From Chersky-299 sp963749535 (GTDB lineage: Bacteria; Actinomycetota; Thermoleophilia; RBG-16-64-13), in assembly GCA_963749535.1 (NCBI GenBank), contig CAVVNF010000003.1:48453-112452 (forward strand): DNA of 64,000 nucleotides, given 5' to 3'. How positions within the stretch are numbered: position 1 is the first letter of the stretch; every line of letters begins with the position of its first letter. Below are positions 1 through 9,652 of this stretch, in pieces. A program made the position numbers and the translations under genes. The notes beneath the pieces were generated by a model. That model was not told the DNA's origin, searched no databases, and saw only the letters and a list, made by a program, of their open reading frames with translations.

Positions 1-462
1 GGCCGCCGTGGTGGCCGTAGTCGCGGTGGTCGATGTGGTCGATGTGGCGCCCGCACCCTTCACGGGCACGTACTTACCTACCAGGCCGCGAATGTCCTTG
101 AGTGTCTGGTTGAGATTCTGACGGGCTTGCTGGAGAGCGGTCTGCTGATCTTTGGCCTTCGCGATCAACTGGTCGAGCGTGGCTTGATCGGCTGGGGTCA
201 TCTTCGCGCGAGCAGCCTTCACAATGGCTTGGTCCCTTGCCGTGATCTTCTCGAGACGCTGCTTGATGCGCTCGCGCAGGAGAGGATGCTGCCCCTGAGC
301 CGCCGTCGTGGCCGTGGACGCGGTGGCCGTCGTCACTGTCGCGCCGGCAGGCGTGGGATCGCTCGCGCTCCCGGTGGCGGCCCAGGCCACGGTGCCCAAC
401 GCCATAACCAACAGGACGGCCGAGACCGCCACCAACCACTTATGCTTCCAAAGTCTTCTCAT
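1..462 (-). CDS. Exported Thr/Ala-rich helical protein (3' end beyond window)
   Basis: I do not recognise a family. Reading from an ATG at 462 leftward, the product starts with a basic-hydrophobic signal peptide (MRRLWKHKWLVAV..., about residues 1-32, ending near AWAA). A Thr/Ala linker follows (about 35-60), then a charged helical stretch (about 62-130) with regularly spaced Leu, Gln and Ala that suggests a coiled coil, then a second Thr/Ala tract that runs off the window edge. An AGGAGG Shine-Dalgarno lies about 8 bases before the ATG. The gene is divergent from gcvPA. It is probably a secreted or cell-wall-associated protein. No stop codon is seen, so the C terminus and function are unknown. 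Confidence 0.7.
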   Translation of the reverse strand, partial: MRRLWKHKWLVAVSAVLLVMALGTVAWAATGSASDPTPAGATVTTATASTATTAAQGQHPLLRERIKQRLEKITARDQAIVKAARAKMTPADQATLDQLIAKAKDQQTALQQARQNLNQTLKDIRGLVGKYVPVKGAGATSTTSTTATTATTAA

Positions 463-639
463 TCTCTATCCTCCTTGGGCGGCCTTTCGGCCGGTTTGCT
501 ATGACCAGTGTGCCGTCCAAGTGTGAGGGAAGTGTGAGGCAACCCTCAGGATCGAGCCAAAGAACCGTGCCCCTTGCGTTAAGATGGCGGTGACTCCCGT
601 GCCATCTCAAGGACCCGCGTGGTCTCCTAAGGACAGAAC

Positions 640-2031
640 ATGGCCTACGCCTGCCACAGCGACCAAGACCGGCAGCGCCTGCTGGAAGCTATCGGTCTTA
701 ATGACATCGAGGAATTGTTCGCACCGATCCCTACTCCCCTGCGGCGTGACCGCCTAGAATTGCCGCCGCCGCTCTCGGAATCGGACGTGAGAGATCGGCT
801 GGAAGCTCTGGCGGCAGCCGACCGCCCCACCCACTCTGCCTCATTCCTGGGAGCCGGCTGCTACAGGCACTTCATCCCAGCGGCGGTGAGGGCCATGGTC
901 TCGCGCAGCGAGTTCGCCACTGCATACACCCCATATCAAGCGGAAGTCAGCCAGGGCACGCTGCAGCACATCTTCGAATTCCAGACTGCCATCTGTGAAC
1001 TCACGGGGCTCGACGTCGCCAATGCGTCTCTGTACGACGGTCCTTCCGCACTCGCCGAGGCGGCTTTCATGGCGCTGCGGGTGACCAAGCGGGACGAGAT
1101 CGTCATCTCGGCGGGCGTCCATCCGGAAGCGGCAGAAGTGCTCGCCACGTACGCCGCCGGGCCCGGCATCGCGGTGCGCACGCTGCCGCTCGACCCGGTC
1201 ACTGGTAGGACCGTGGTCGGAGAAGCAGTTGGAGACCTCCCTCAGCAGGGCACGTATCCATCGGGCACCTCCCAATCGGGCGATGTCGGGGTCATCGTGG
1301 TCCAGCAGCCGAACTTCCTCGGGGTGGTCGAAGACCTGTCCGCGCTGGCCTCGGCCGCGCACGCGGGCGAGGCCCTCCTCATGGTGGTGCAGAACCCGAT
1401 GACCCTCGGTGTCCTAGCCGCCCCAGGGTGCCTTGGCGCCGACATCGTCGTCGGCGACGCTCAGGTGTTCGGCAATGCCATGTGTTTCGGCGGGCCCAGC
1501 GCCGGATTCCTGGCCTGTCGGGAAGCTTATCTACGCCAGGTGCCCGGTCGATTGGTGGGTCAGACCGTGGATGCCGACGGCCGCAAGTGCTACACGCTCA
1601 CCCTGCAGGCTCGGGAACAACATATCCGCCGGGCCAAGGCCACCTCGAACATCTGCTCCAACCAAGCCCTCAACGCGCTGGCGGCTACGGTGTATCTCTC
1701 TCTCCTCGGACCTCGCGGGCTCAAGGAGCTCGGCGAGCTATGCGTCCGTCGCGCTCACCACCTACATTCCCAGTTGTGCTCGCTGCCGGGCGTCAAGCCC
1801 GTTGCGGAAGGGCCGTTCTTCCACGAATTCGCTATCCACCTCCCCATGGCCGATACTGAATTCACGCGAGCGATGCGAGCCTTCGGCGTGGACCCCGGCG
1901 TGCCGCTCAGCCGGTTCGGCCGTCCGAGCTCCCTGCTCGTGGCGGTGACCGAGCTCAATCCGCCAGAGGCGCTCGATCGATACGTGGCCGCGGCCCATCA
2001 TGTTCTGGACAACAACGAGGAAGAGGTCTGA
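640..2031 (+). CDS. gcvPA: Glycine dehydrogenase (decarboxylating) subunit 1
   Basis: This is the N-terminal half of the two-subunit P-protein of the glycine cleavage system, which decarboxylates glycine and passes the aminomethyl group to lipoyl-GcvH. The 463-residue length is normal for GcvPA. Recognisable blocks are the 'SFLGAGCYRHFIP' region (about residues 68-80), 'YTPYQAEVSQGTLQ' (about 95-108), 'SLYDGPSALAEA' (about 130-141) and 'CFGGPSAGFLA' (about 282-292). The ATG is preceded by AAGGA at a normal distance. The stop overlaps the gcvPB start as TGATG, so the two are translationally coupled. gcvT, gcvH and lpd are not adjacent, and I saw no convincing glycine riboswitch upstream. Confidence 0.95.
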   Translation: MAYACHSDQDRQRLLEAIGLNDIEELFAPIPTPLRRDRLELPPPLSESDVRDRLEALAAADRPTHSASFLGAGCYRHFIPAAVRAMVSRSEFATAYTPYQAEVSQGTLQHIFEFQTAICELTGLDVANASLYDGPSALAEAAFMALRVTKRDEIVISAGVHPEAAEVLATYAAGPGIAVRTLPLDPVTGRTVVGEAVGDLPQQGTYPSGTSQSGDVGVIVVQQPNFLGVVEDLSALASAAHAGEALLMVVQNPMTLGVLAAPGCLGADIVVGDAQVFGNAMCFGGPSAGFLACREAYLRQVPGRLVGQTVDADGRKCYTLTLQAREQHIRRAKATSNICSNQALNALAATVYLSLLGPRGLKELGELCVRRAHHLHSQLCSLPGVKPVAEGPFFHEFAIHLPMADTEFTRAMRAFGVDPGVPLSRFGRPSSLLVAVTELNPPEALDRYVAAAHHVLDNNEEEV

Positions 2032-3512
2032 TGGAACCTCTCGTCTTCGATAAGGGCAGCGCAGGTCTCCGCGGCATGCAGCTTCCAGCCTCCGGCGTGC
2101 CGGACCTAGAGATGGCCGAGCTTCTCCTCGGCGTCGATCTTCGCGCCAGCGCGCCGCGACTGCCCGAGCTCGCGGAACCCCAGGTGGTGCGCCACTACAC
2201 GCGCCTCTCCCATCTCAACCACTCGGTGGACCTGGGCTTCTATCCACTGGGGTCGTGCACCATGAAGTACAACCCCAAGGTCAACGACGAGGTGGCCGCT
2301 CTGACCGGATTCGCCGCCCTGCACCCGTATCAGGACGAGGCGGAGACCCAAGGCGCCCTGGAGTTGATGTGGCACCTGGAACGAGCCCTTGTGGAGATAA
2401 CGGGCATGCACGCCGCAACACTCCAGCCCGCCGCCGGCGCACACGGCGAACTGGCGGGCATCTTGATGATCAAGGCCTTCCACCGCGACCACGGCGGTAG
2501 CCTGCGGGACACGGTGATCGTCCCCGATTCCGCGCATGGCACCAACCTGGCCACCGCCGCCATGGCCGGCTACAAGGTGGTCGAGATCGTAAGCTCCGCG
2601 CGGGGCCTGGTAGACCTGGCCACACTCGAAGCCCATCTCTCTGACCGGACCGCAGCCCTCATGCTCACAAACCCCAACACGCTCGGACTGTTCGAAGAGG
2701 ACATCCTGGAGATAACCCGCTTGGTCCATGCGAGCGGAGCCCTGTGCTACTACGACGGCGCGAATCTCAACGCGATCATGGGCAAGGCCCGGCCCGGCGA
2801 CATGGGCATGGACGTCGTGCATATCAATCTGCATAAGACCTTCTCCACCCCCCATGGCGGCGGCGGCCCCGGAGCCGGTCCGGTCGCTGTCACCGAGGTA
2901 TTGGAGCCCTACCTGCCCGTACCCTTGGTTCGACGCGAGCCGCGCGTGGGAACGTTCTTTCTGGACAGTGAGCGACCCAGCAGCATCGGTAGGGTCAAAG
3001 GGTTCCACGGAAACATGGGGGTGCTCATCCGAGCATATGCATATATCCTCAGTCTGGGCGGACCGGGCCTGGCCAGAGCCACAGAAGACGCGGTGCTCAA
3101 CGCCAACTACCTGCGGGTGCGCCTGCGTGACCTCTACCAAGTGCCGTACGACCGGCCGTGCATGCACGAATTCGTCGTGTCGGCCTCAGTCCAGGCCAAG
3201 AAGGGGGGCACGGCGAAGGCCATCGGCAAACGCATCCTCGACTATGGGATGCACGCGCCCACGGTGTACTTCCCACTCATCGTCCCCGAGGCGCTCATGA
3301 TCGAGCCCACAGAGACAGAGGACGCCGCTACCCTCGATGCGTTCGTCGAGGTGATGCGCACGATAGACCGGGAGCTCATTGAGGACCCGGAGCTTGTCAC
3401 CGGAGCGCCCCATTGCACGCCTGTCCGGCTTCCGGATGAGGTCAAGGCCGCCCGGGAACCAGTGCTTCGCTGGAAGGGCCCTGAGTCGGTCCCGCTTGCT
3501 GGAAAGCACTAG
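2031..3512 (+). CDS. gcvPB: Glycine dehydrogenase (decarboxylating) subunit 2
   Basis: This is the PLP-binding half of the split P-protein and pairs with the preceding GcvPA. At 493 residues it is typical for GcvPB. The motif 'NLHKTFSTPHGGGGPGAGP' carries the Schiff-base lysine at about residue 269. 'FYPLGSCTMKYNPK' near residue 70 and 'MHEFVVSA' in the C-terminal third are family hallmarks. It overlaps gcvPA by one base (TGATG). The reading frame is intact, in sharp contrast to the disrupted gene that follows 12 bases downstream. With GcvPA it would feed one-carbon units into tetrahydrofolate metabolism or consume glycine. The rest of the glycine cleavage system must be elsewhere. Confidence 0.95.
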   Translation: MEPLVFDKGSAGLRGMQLPASGVPDLEMAELLLGVDLRASAPRLPELAEPQVVRHYTRLSHLNHSVDLGFYPLGSCTMKYNPKVNDEVAALTGFAALHPYQDEAETQGALELMWHLERALVEITGMHAATLQPAAGAHGELAGILMIKAFHRDHGGSLRDTVIVPDSAHGTNLATAAMAGYKVVEIVSSARGLVDLATLEAHLSDRTAALMLTNPNTLGLFEEDILEITRLVHASGALCYYDGANLNAIMGKARPGDMGMDVVHINLHKTFSTPHGGGGPGAGPVAVTEVLEPYLPVPLVRREPRVGTFFLDSERPSSIGRVKGFHGNMGVLIRAYAYILSLGGPGLARATEDAVLNANYLRVRLRDLYQVPYDRPCMHEFVVSASVQAKKGGTAKAIGKRILDYGMHAPTVYFPLIVPEALMIEPTETEDAATLDAFVEVMRTIDRELIEDPELVTGAPHCTPVRLPDEVKAAREPVLRWKGPESVPLAGKH

Positions 3513-3524
3513 GCCACCAAGATC

Positions 3525-6165
3525 GTGAGCCGAAAACCGCCATCCGGACCCCGAGAGACTGGGCTCGACGCCTTTTGGAGCCGGCCCAGTTCCGAGGTCT
3601 TAAACGCGTTGGGAGCAGTTCCGAGGGGCTGTCGGCCGAGGAGGCCTCGAAGCGCCTTGAAACATATGGTCCCAACACCCTGGCGACCAAGCGCAAGACC
3701 ACCACTCTCCGCCTGCTGCTGGCGCAATTCAAGAGCCCGATAATCCTCATTCTGATCGTCGCCGCGATCCTCAGTATCTTCCTGGGCGACCGTACGGACT
3801 CGATCATCATCATGAGCATCGTCGCGATCAGCGGCCTGCTGGGATTCTGGCAGGAGCGGGGCGCGGACAACGCCGTGGCCAAGCTCCTCGCCATCGTGCA
3901 GATGAAGCCAGCGGTGCATGCGCGACGGCAAGCCGGCGGAGGTGCCCGTGGAGGAGGTCGTCCCCGGCGACGTGGTGGTGCTCGCGGCCGGAGACATCAT
4001 CCCGGGCGACTGCCTGCTGCTCGAGTCCAGGGACCTCTTCGTGGACGAGGCGACGCTGACCGGCGAGACGTTCCCGGTCGAGAAGGAGCCCGGCGTCCTT
4101 GCCCGCCGAGCACGCCGCTGGCCAAGCGGACCAACGTGCGTCTTCATGGGCACGCACGTGGTCAGCGGCACGGCCACGCGCTCTCGTGGTCCGCACCGGG
4201 CCGGACCACCGAGTTCGGGCAGGTGTCCGAGCGCCTCAGGGCTCGTCCGGCCGGAGACCGAATTCGAGCACGGCGTCAGGCGCTTCGGCTACCTGCTGCT
4301 CGAGGTCACGCTGATGCTGGTCATCGCCATCTTCGCGATCAACGTCTACTTCCACCGGCCGGTGCTGGACTCCTTCCTCTTCTCGCTGGCGCTGGCGGTG
4401 GGCCTCACGCCGCAGCTGCTGCCGGCCATCATCAGCATCAACCTGGCCCACGGCGCCAGGCGCATGGCCGACGAAGAAGGTCATCGTCAAGCGGCTGGCG
4501 TCCATCGAGAACTTCGGCAGCATGAACGTGCTCTGCTCCGACAAGACCGGCACGCTCACCGAAGGCGTCGTCCAGCTGAACTCCGCGCTGGACATGCGAG
4601 GGCGCGCAAGCGATCAGGTCCTGCGTCTCGCCTACCTCAACGCCTCCTTCGAGACCGGCTTCACCAACCCGATCGACGAGGCCATCCGCGACTCGGTGAA
4701 GCACGGCAGTGAGCCTACGACAGTTGCCCTACGCGACGCTTCGGCCGCAAGAAGCTCGACGAGGTCCCCTACGACTTCCTCCGCAAGCGCCTGAGCATCC
4801 TCGTGGCAGGAGCCCGGCGGACGACGTACTGCTGGCCACAAAGGGCACCTTCAGCAAGATGCTCGAGGTCTGCACGCGGGCCGAGAAGCCAGACGGGACG
4901 CTGGTCCCGCTGGACGAGCTGCGCGCCGTCAGATCGAAGAGCGGTTCACGAAGCTGAGCTCGGCAGGGTGCAGGGACGCTGGGCGTGGCGTACCAAGAGG
5001 GCGCGCTGCCCGACCGGGTAAGCAAGGACGACGAGCACGACATGATCTTCGTCGGCTTCCTCGTGCTCTTCGATCCGCCGAAGGAGGGCGTGGCAGACAC
5101 GATAGCCGAGCTGCGGGCGCTCGGCGTGAGCTCAAGATCATCACCGGAGACAACCCGCTCGTGGCCGCGAACGTCGGCGAGCCAGGTGGGACTCTCCAGC
5201 CCGGTGGTCCTCACCGGGACGGACCTCCACGACTGAGCGACGAGGCGCTGGTGCAGCGCGTCCGACGGTGCACATCTTCGCCGAGATCGAGCCGAACCAG
5301 AAGGAGCGCATCATCCTCGCGCTCCGGAAGGCCGGGAACGTGGTCGGCTACATGGGCGACGGCATCAACGATGCCTCCGCCCTGCACGCGGCCGACGTCG
5401 GCATCTCCGTCGACAGGCGCGGTGGACGTCGCCAAGGAGGCGGCCGACTTCGTGCTGCTGGAGAAGGACCTGGGCGTGCTGGGCGACGGGCGTGCGCGAG
5501 GGGCGGAAGACCTTCGCCAACACGCTCAAGTACGTCTTCATGGCCACCAGCGCCAACTTCGGCAACATGTTCAGCATGGCCGGCGCTTCGCTGTTCCTGC
5601 ACTTCCTGCCGCTGCTCCCCGACCAGATCCTGCTGACGAACCTGCTCACCGACTTCCCGGAGATGACCATCGCCACCGACAGCGTGGACCCCGAGATGCT
5701 CGCGCGTGCCCCGCCGCTGGGACATCCGGTTCATCCGCAAGTTCATGCTCGTCTTCGGCCCGCTGTCGCTCGGTGTTCGACTACGCCACGTTCGGCGTGC
5801 TGCTTGTTGGTACTCCACGCCAAGCAGAACGAGTTCCGGACCGGCTGGTTCGTCGAGTCCGTCGTCTCGGCCGCGCTCATCGTGCTCGTCGTGCGCACAC
5901 GGCGGCCGTTCTGCGGAGCCGGCCGAGCAGACCATTGTTCACCACGACCCTGGTGGTAGCTGCGGTCGCGGTGGCTATCCCGTTCACTCCGCTCAGCGGG
6001 CCGCTGGGCTTCACCCGGCTGCCGCTCGTCTTCTGGCCGGTGCTCGCAGGGATCGTGATCCTCTACATCGCCTCAGCCGAGGCCGCCAAGAGGGTCTTCT
6101 ACTCGCGAGAGCGATTGCGCGAAGGTCTTGCGCCCGGCGCTCGATACCGCCGACACGTAAGCTAA
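3525..6165 (+). pseudogene. mgtA: Mg2+-translocating P-type ATPase, broken by many single-base indels
   Basis: Pieces of one P-type ATPase of the MgtA/MgtB type can be read in order across all three forward frames. They are a GTG start at 3525, an N-terminal domain with 'LSAEEASKRLETYGPNTLA', the actuator region 'TGETFPVEKE', 'VFMGTHVVSGTA', the phosphorylation motif 'CSDKTGTLTEG' (Asp codon at 4540), 'VGYMGDGINDASALHAADVGIS' near 5350, and an MgtA-like C-terminal membrane domain ('LLTNLLTDFPEMTIATDSVD', 'RRWDIRFIRKFM'). I count about twenty indels, mostly +1 (for example near 3917, 4139, 4174, 4203, 4472 and 5412), plus a few that look like losses. Between indels the protein is well conserved, and no stop codon lies within conserved segments. 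This fits sequence error at least as well as true decay. If intact, it would be a roughly 870-residue inner-membrane Mg2+ importer. Confidence 0.85.
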
Positions 6166-6227
6166 GTATGAGCGCTCGGCCGTGCATGACGGGCTGCCGC
6201 GGCAGTTACCGAACTACGGTTTAGGTT

Positions 6228-6249
6228 GCTAGTATGCGGGGATACTAGC
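6228..6249. promoter_or_regulatory. 8-bp inverted repeat upstream of the STAS/anti-sigma pair
   Basis: Arms GCTAGTAT and ATACTAGC are separated by a GC-rich 6-base loop. The repeat lies between the ATPase gene and the STAS gene. It could be a regulator operator (a TAGTAT hexamer within it could serve as a -10) or a weak hairpin. There is no T-run, so an intrinsic terminator is unlikely. Confidence 0.4.
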
Positions 6250-6325
6250 CTGGGGTTAGACACGTGATCGTGGGAATGTTCACGGCCCCGTGGCGGATGA
6301 CGAGAAGGGAGACGGCGTATCCACA

Positions 6326-6679
6326 ATGAATGTGACCGTTGACAAGATCGGGGGGGCACCGCTTCTCGAAGCTCAGGGCGAGATCGATCATGGTAGCTGT
6401 GCGCCGCTCCAAATGGCGCTGGACGGTGCGCTCGAAAGCGGCAACGTCATCGTCTTCATCGACCTGCGCGAGGTCACCTATATCGACAGTGGAGGCCTTT
6501 CTGTCCTGCTCTCCGGTGTGCGCCGGCTGCGGGACAAGGGCTGGCTCGGAGTCATCGGGCCAAATCGCAATGTTCGCCGGCTGCTCGAGATCGTCGGGCT
6601 GCTGGTCGACTCCAGTTTTCGTCTTTTCGATACTCCAGCTTCTGCCGAACAGGCAGCATCGGAGCATGCAGCGACATGA
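6326..6679 (+). CDS. STAS-domain anti-sigma factor antagonist
   Basis: A 118-residue SpoIIAA/RsbV-type protein. The STAS fold covers nearly the whole length, with 'GEIDHGSCAPL' (about residues 17-27) and the phospho-acceptor motif 'YIDSGGLSVLLSG' (Ser at about residue 54). Members of this family bind and inhibit an anti-sigma kinase when unphosphorylated. The start at 6326 (ATGAATGTG) places the STAS domain at the N terminus and has GGGAG upstream, although the spacing is long. An in-frame ATG at 6290 is an alternative. The stop overlaps the next gene by 4 bases (ATGA). With the following kinase it forms a partner-switching pair; no sigma factor or phosphatase is adjacent. Confidence 0.88.
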   Translation: MNVTVDKIGGAPLLEAQGEIDHGSCAPLQMALDGALESGNVIVFIDLREVTYIDSGGLSVLLSGVRRLRDKGWLGVIGPNRNVRRLLEIVGLLVDSSFRLFDTPASAEQAASEHAAT

Positions 6680-7080
6680 CGCAGCGTGAGCAAGTCGGCT
6701 GCAAACGACTCAAGGTCAGGGCTGAGACGGCACGGCTGGCGGAGGTGCGCGATTTTGTGGCCACAGTGGCCACGGAGGCGACTCTTGGCCCCGAGCGTGT
6801 CTTCGATCTGAAGGTCGCCACATCCGAGGCCTTCGCAAACGCTGTGGAGCACGCCTGCTCGCCGGCCGAAGACCTGGAGGTATGCGTCAGTGTCTCCTTT
6901 GACCGCTTGGTCGTCGAGATAACCGACGACGGCTGCTTCCGGCCGCCCATACTCCCCAGGGGAACGGGCCAGAGCCGGGGCTTGGGTCTACCACTCATGG
7001 TGGCTCTCATGGACGAGGTGAGTTTCACTCGTGCCCCAAGCGGGGGAACCACGGTCCGCCTGGCTGTCTTTTTCAATTAG
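6676..7080 (+). CDS. RsbW/SpoIIAB-like anti-sigma serine kinase
   Basis: A 134-residue GHKL-type ATPase of the anti-sigma regulatory factor family. The N-box 'TSEAFANAVEHAC' (about residues 54-66), the G1 region 'ITDDGCFRPP' (about 80-89) and the G2 region 'GQSRGLGLPLMVALMD' (about 99-114) are visible. Such kinases phosphorylate their STAS antagonist and bind a sigma factor. It overlaps the STAS gene by 4 bases, and its last codons overlap the 3' end of the convergent MFS gene. The sigma factor it controls is not in this window. Confidence 0.87.
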   Translation: MTQREQVGCKRLKVRAETARLAEVRDFVATVATEATLGPERVFDLKVATSEAFANAVEHACSPAEDLEVCVSVSFDRLVVEITDDGCFRPPILPRGTGQSRGLGLPLMVALMDEVSFTRAPSGGTTVRLAVFFN

Positions 7081-8558
7081 GCAGGCCCCCTCCGCGCTAA
7101 CCTGCGAGCGTTCCCCTTCGATACCGAATTATCCTGCGCCAGAACCGGCCCTCGCGTGAGAGACAGAGCCGCCCCTAGCAGGCAGACCCCCAGGCACAAC
7201 CAGGCCACGTCGTGGGCGGCATGGATGAAGGCCTGCTTTGCCGCCAGCTGGCTCCCGAGCGTCTGAGTCAGTTGCCGCAAATAGACCGGCTGTCTCGCCG
7301 CGAGAACGAGGCCGGCCAGGGCAACGCCCATTACCTGGCCCACATTTCGAGACGTGGCCAGCGTCCCGCTTGCGACTCCGAGTCGGAAAGGCGGGACGGT
7401 TCCAAGGACCGCGCTTGAATTGGGAGACTGGAACAAGCCACTCCCGGCCCCGACAAGGGCCAACCGGATCGATATCCCGAAATAGCCCGAGTTGAGACTC
7501 AGGTGAGTCAAGGAGTAAGCAGCCGCCCCAGCCAACAGCAATCCGGCGGTGCTCAGGAGCCGCGAACCCATGCGGTCGGAGAGAATCCCGGAGATCGGAC
7601 CGAAGATCACCATGCCGAGGGGTATCGGAGTCATGAGGAGGCCCGCGGTCGACACCCCGATGCCGTGGGCGGTCTGGAGATAGAACGGCATCGTAAAAAG
7701 CACAGCGGAGGTGACGATGAAGCTCATCATCGCGCTCAACAGACCGGAGGAGAACAGCCTCACCCGGAATAGACTCAAATCGAGCATCGGCTGGCTGACC
7801 CTGCGCTCGAGTAACAGGAAGCCCACCCCGGCCACGACAAAGACAGCGAACATCGCCACGACGGCAGGGCTGCCCCAACCCCACTCCGCGCCCTGTGACA
7901 GCGCCAGCAACAGAGGAAAGAAGGCCACGAACGAGAGGATGGCCCCGAAGGGATCGAACTTCTGATCTCGAGGCGAGGCACCGGGGATGACACGCCATGC
8001 ATAGATGGTAGCAAAGACGCCGATCGGTACGTTGATGAGGAAGATCCACCTCCAGCTGGCCACGCCCACGATGAGACCGCCCAGCGTCGGACCTACCGTC
8101 AGCCCGGCAGAAACGGCTATTGCCATCAGGCCCAGGGCCCGCCCCCGCTCAGTCGGGGGGAAGGCAGCTGTGATGATGGCCGGACCGGCGGCGAACATCA
8201 TAGCCGCGCCCAATGCCTGTAGCACTCGGAAACCCACGAGCGACCAGATGGACCAGGATAGGGTGCAAGCCAGGGAGCCGACCGTGAACAGGACGAAACC
8301 CGTCACATAGACCTTCTTCAGCCCGATCATGTCGGCCAACCGCCCGAAGGTGAGCAGGAGCGTGCTGATGATCAACAGGTAGGCCACCACGACCCATTCC
8401 ACGCTTGTGATCGGGACGTTGAACGCCTTGCCCAACGTGGGTAGCGCCACGTTGACGATGCTCGAATCCAGGGGACTCATGAAGGTTCCGACCATCACTG
8501 CCGCAAGCACCCACCACTTGCGCGAATAGTCGACCCGAACCGGATTCGTCCGGTCCAT
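7077..8558 (-). CDS. MFS drug-efflux transporter, DHA2 (EmrB/QacA) type
   Basis: A proton-antiport exporter of about 493 residues with some fourteen hydrophobic segments. The N-terminal signature 'MSPLDSSIVNVALPTLGKAF' (about residues 29-48) and 'FGRLADMIGLKKVYVTGF' (about 73-90) are characteristic of the DHA2 family. 'FPPTERGRALGLMAIAVSAG' (about 135-154) matches motif C surroundings. The ATG at 8558 overlaps the selD stop as TGATG, so it is probably translated with selD. The substrate is unknown. The family exports hydrophobic drugs and bile-like compounds, but nothing here indicates which. Confidence 0.9.
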   Translation of the reverse strand: MDRTNPVRVDYSRKWWVLAAVMVGTFMSPLDSSIVNVALPTLGKAFNVPITSVEWVVVAYLLIISTLLLTFGRLADMIGLKKVYVTGFVLFTVGSLACTLSWSIWSLVGFRVLQALGAAMMFAAGPAIITAAFPPTERGRALGLMAIAVSAGLTVGPTLGGLIVGVASWRWIFLINVPIGVFATIYAWRVIPGASPRDQKFDPFGAILSFVAFFPLLLALSQGAEWGWGSPAVVAMFAVFVVAGVGFLLLERRVSQPMLDLSLFRVRLFSSGLLSAMMSFIVTSAVLFTMPFYLQTAHGIGVSTAGLLMTPIPLGMVIFGPISGILSDRMGSRLLSTAGLLLAGAAAYSLTHLSLNSGYFGISIRLALVGAGSGLFQSPNSSAVLGTVPPFRLGVASGTLATSRNVGQVMGVALAGLVLAARQPVYLRQLTQTLGSQLAAKQAFIHAAHDVAWLCLGVCLLGAALSLTRGPVLAQDNSVSKGNARRLARRGPA

Positions 8559-9652
8559 CAAGTCAGGTCTAGGGGGCCGACCGACTGGGGGCGGATGGCG
8601 GCGCCGACCGCTTGAGCCAGATGGTGGTCGATCGGCAAGGCAGAATGCGGCCGATAACCGCGGCAGCCAACGACCGGCGAGCCCCGAGATGAGCGAGGAT
8701 CCCGGACAGCGCCGCTTCTGGTACGGCGAGCAGTAAGCCCCCGGAGGTCTGCGCGTCGGCGGCCAAGAGTCGCTGCCATGGCTCCACCTCGTGGGTCGAA
8801 CTCGGTGCAGGCTTCGGCGTACTCGAGGTTGCGGCGCGTGCCACCGGGCGCCACCCCGTCCCTGGCAAGGGCCTCAGCGCCAGGCAGGAGCGGCAAGCGG
8901 TCGAACCAGATCTCCGCGGAGGCACGGCTCGCCCGGCACATCTCCCCCAGATGGCCGAGTAGACCAAAACCGGTGACATCCGTGATCGCCTTGAGCCGGT
9001 GGGCAAGGGCCGCTTCGCTGCCGTCCTTATTGAGCGTGGCCATGGACTCTGTGGCCGCGACAACAGCCGATTGGTCGGCGCCGCCGCGCTTGACTGCCGT
9101 GGCTATCACGCCGGTGCCCAGCGGTTTGGTGAGCACCAGGTAGTCGCCGGGCTTCGCGGCGGCGTTCGTCAGCTGCTCGCCCGGCTTCACTATGCCGGTG
9201 ACCGCCATCCCGTACTTGGGTTCGGGATCGTCGATGGTGTGACCGCCGACGATGGTGGCCCCGGCGAGGCGGGCAGTTTCCGCCCCACCCTGGAGTATCC
9301 TGCCGAGATGATCGAGCGGCAGGGTATCCGACGGGAAGCAGACGATGTTCAACGCCGTCAGGGGGCGGCCCCCCATGGCGTATACGTCCGAAAACGCGTT
9401 CGCCGCGGCTATGCGACCGAAATCGTAGGGATCATCGACCACCGGGGTGAAGAAGTCCACCGTCTGAACGAGGGCGATCTCGTCCGTCAGCCGGTATATG
9501 GCGGCGTCGTCCAGCGTATCCGCCCCCACCAGAAGAGCCGGATCTTCAGTCTTAGGAAGCATGGCCATGACTCGCCCCAAGTCCTTGGGGCCCAGTTTGC
9601 AGGCTCAGCCAGAGCCGTGAGAAAGCGTGGTCAACCGTGGCGGCGTATCCAT
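8558..9652 (-). CDS. selD: Selenide, water dikinase; selenoprotein with in-frame UGA, frameshifted near the C terminus
   Basis: SelD makes selenophosphate from selenide and ATP, the selenium donor for selenocysteine and selenouridine. Translation must begin at the ATG at 9650-9652, which has a strong GGAGGTGA Shine-Dalgarno. The frame then reads MDTPPRLTTLSHGSG-UGA-ACKLGPKDLGRVM, with UGA exactly where SelD proteins have catalytic Cys or Sec. Further motifs are 'GADTLDDAAIYRL', 'NAFSDVYAMGGRPL' and 'VGGHTIDDPEPKYGMAVTG'. A conventional gene caller would start at the internal Met near 9580 and lose the active site. Near 8785 a single extra base shifts the frame just before 'LLAADAQTSGGLLLAV'. 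The very C terminus is therefore uncertain: one frame stops at 8569, the other at 8558 in a TGATG overlap with the MFS gene. Confidence 0.93.
9575..9590 (-). promoter_or_regulatory. Candidate bacterial SECIS hairpin in selD
   Basis: On the selD mRNA a perfect 6-bp stem CCCCAA/TTGGGG with loop GGAC begins 14 bases after the UGA. Its apical loop is about 20 bases downstream, within the range of bacterial SECIS elements, and it starts with G as SelB binding prefers. Folding has not been computed. Confidence 0.65.
9605..9607 (-). other. Selenocysteine UGA codon in selD
   Basis: In-frame TGA between GGC and GCC in the context HGSG-U-ACKLGP. Downstream coding is continuous and conserved, and an RBS and ATG lie upstream, so this is recoding and not termination. 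Confidence 0.9.

Noticed and set aside
463..639. Possible glycine riboswitch before gcvPA
   Set aside because: No tandem aptamer-like conserved segments are visible in the 177-base gap.
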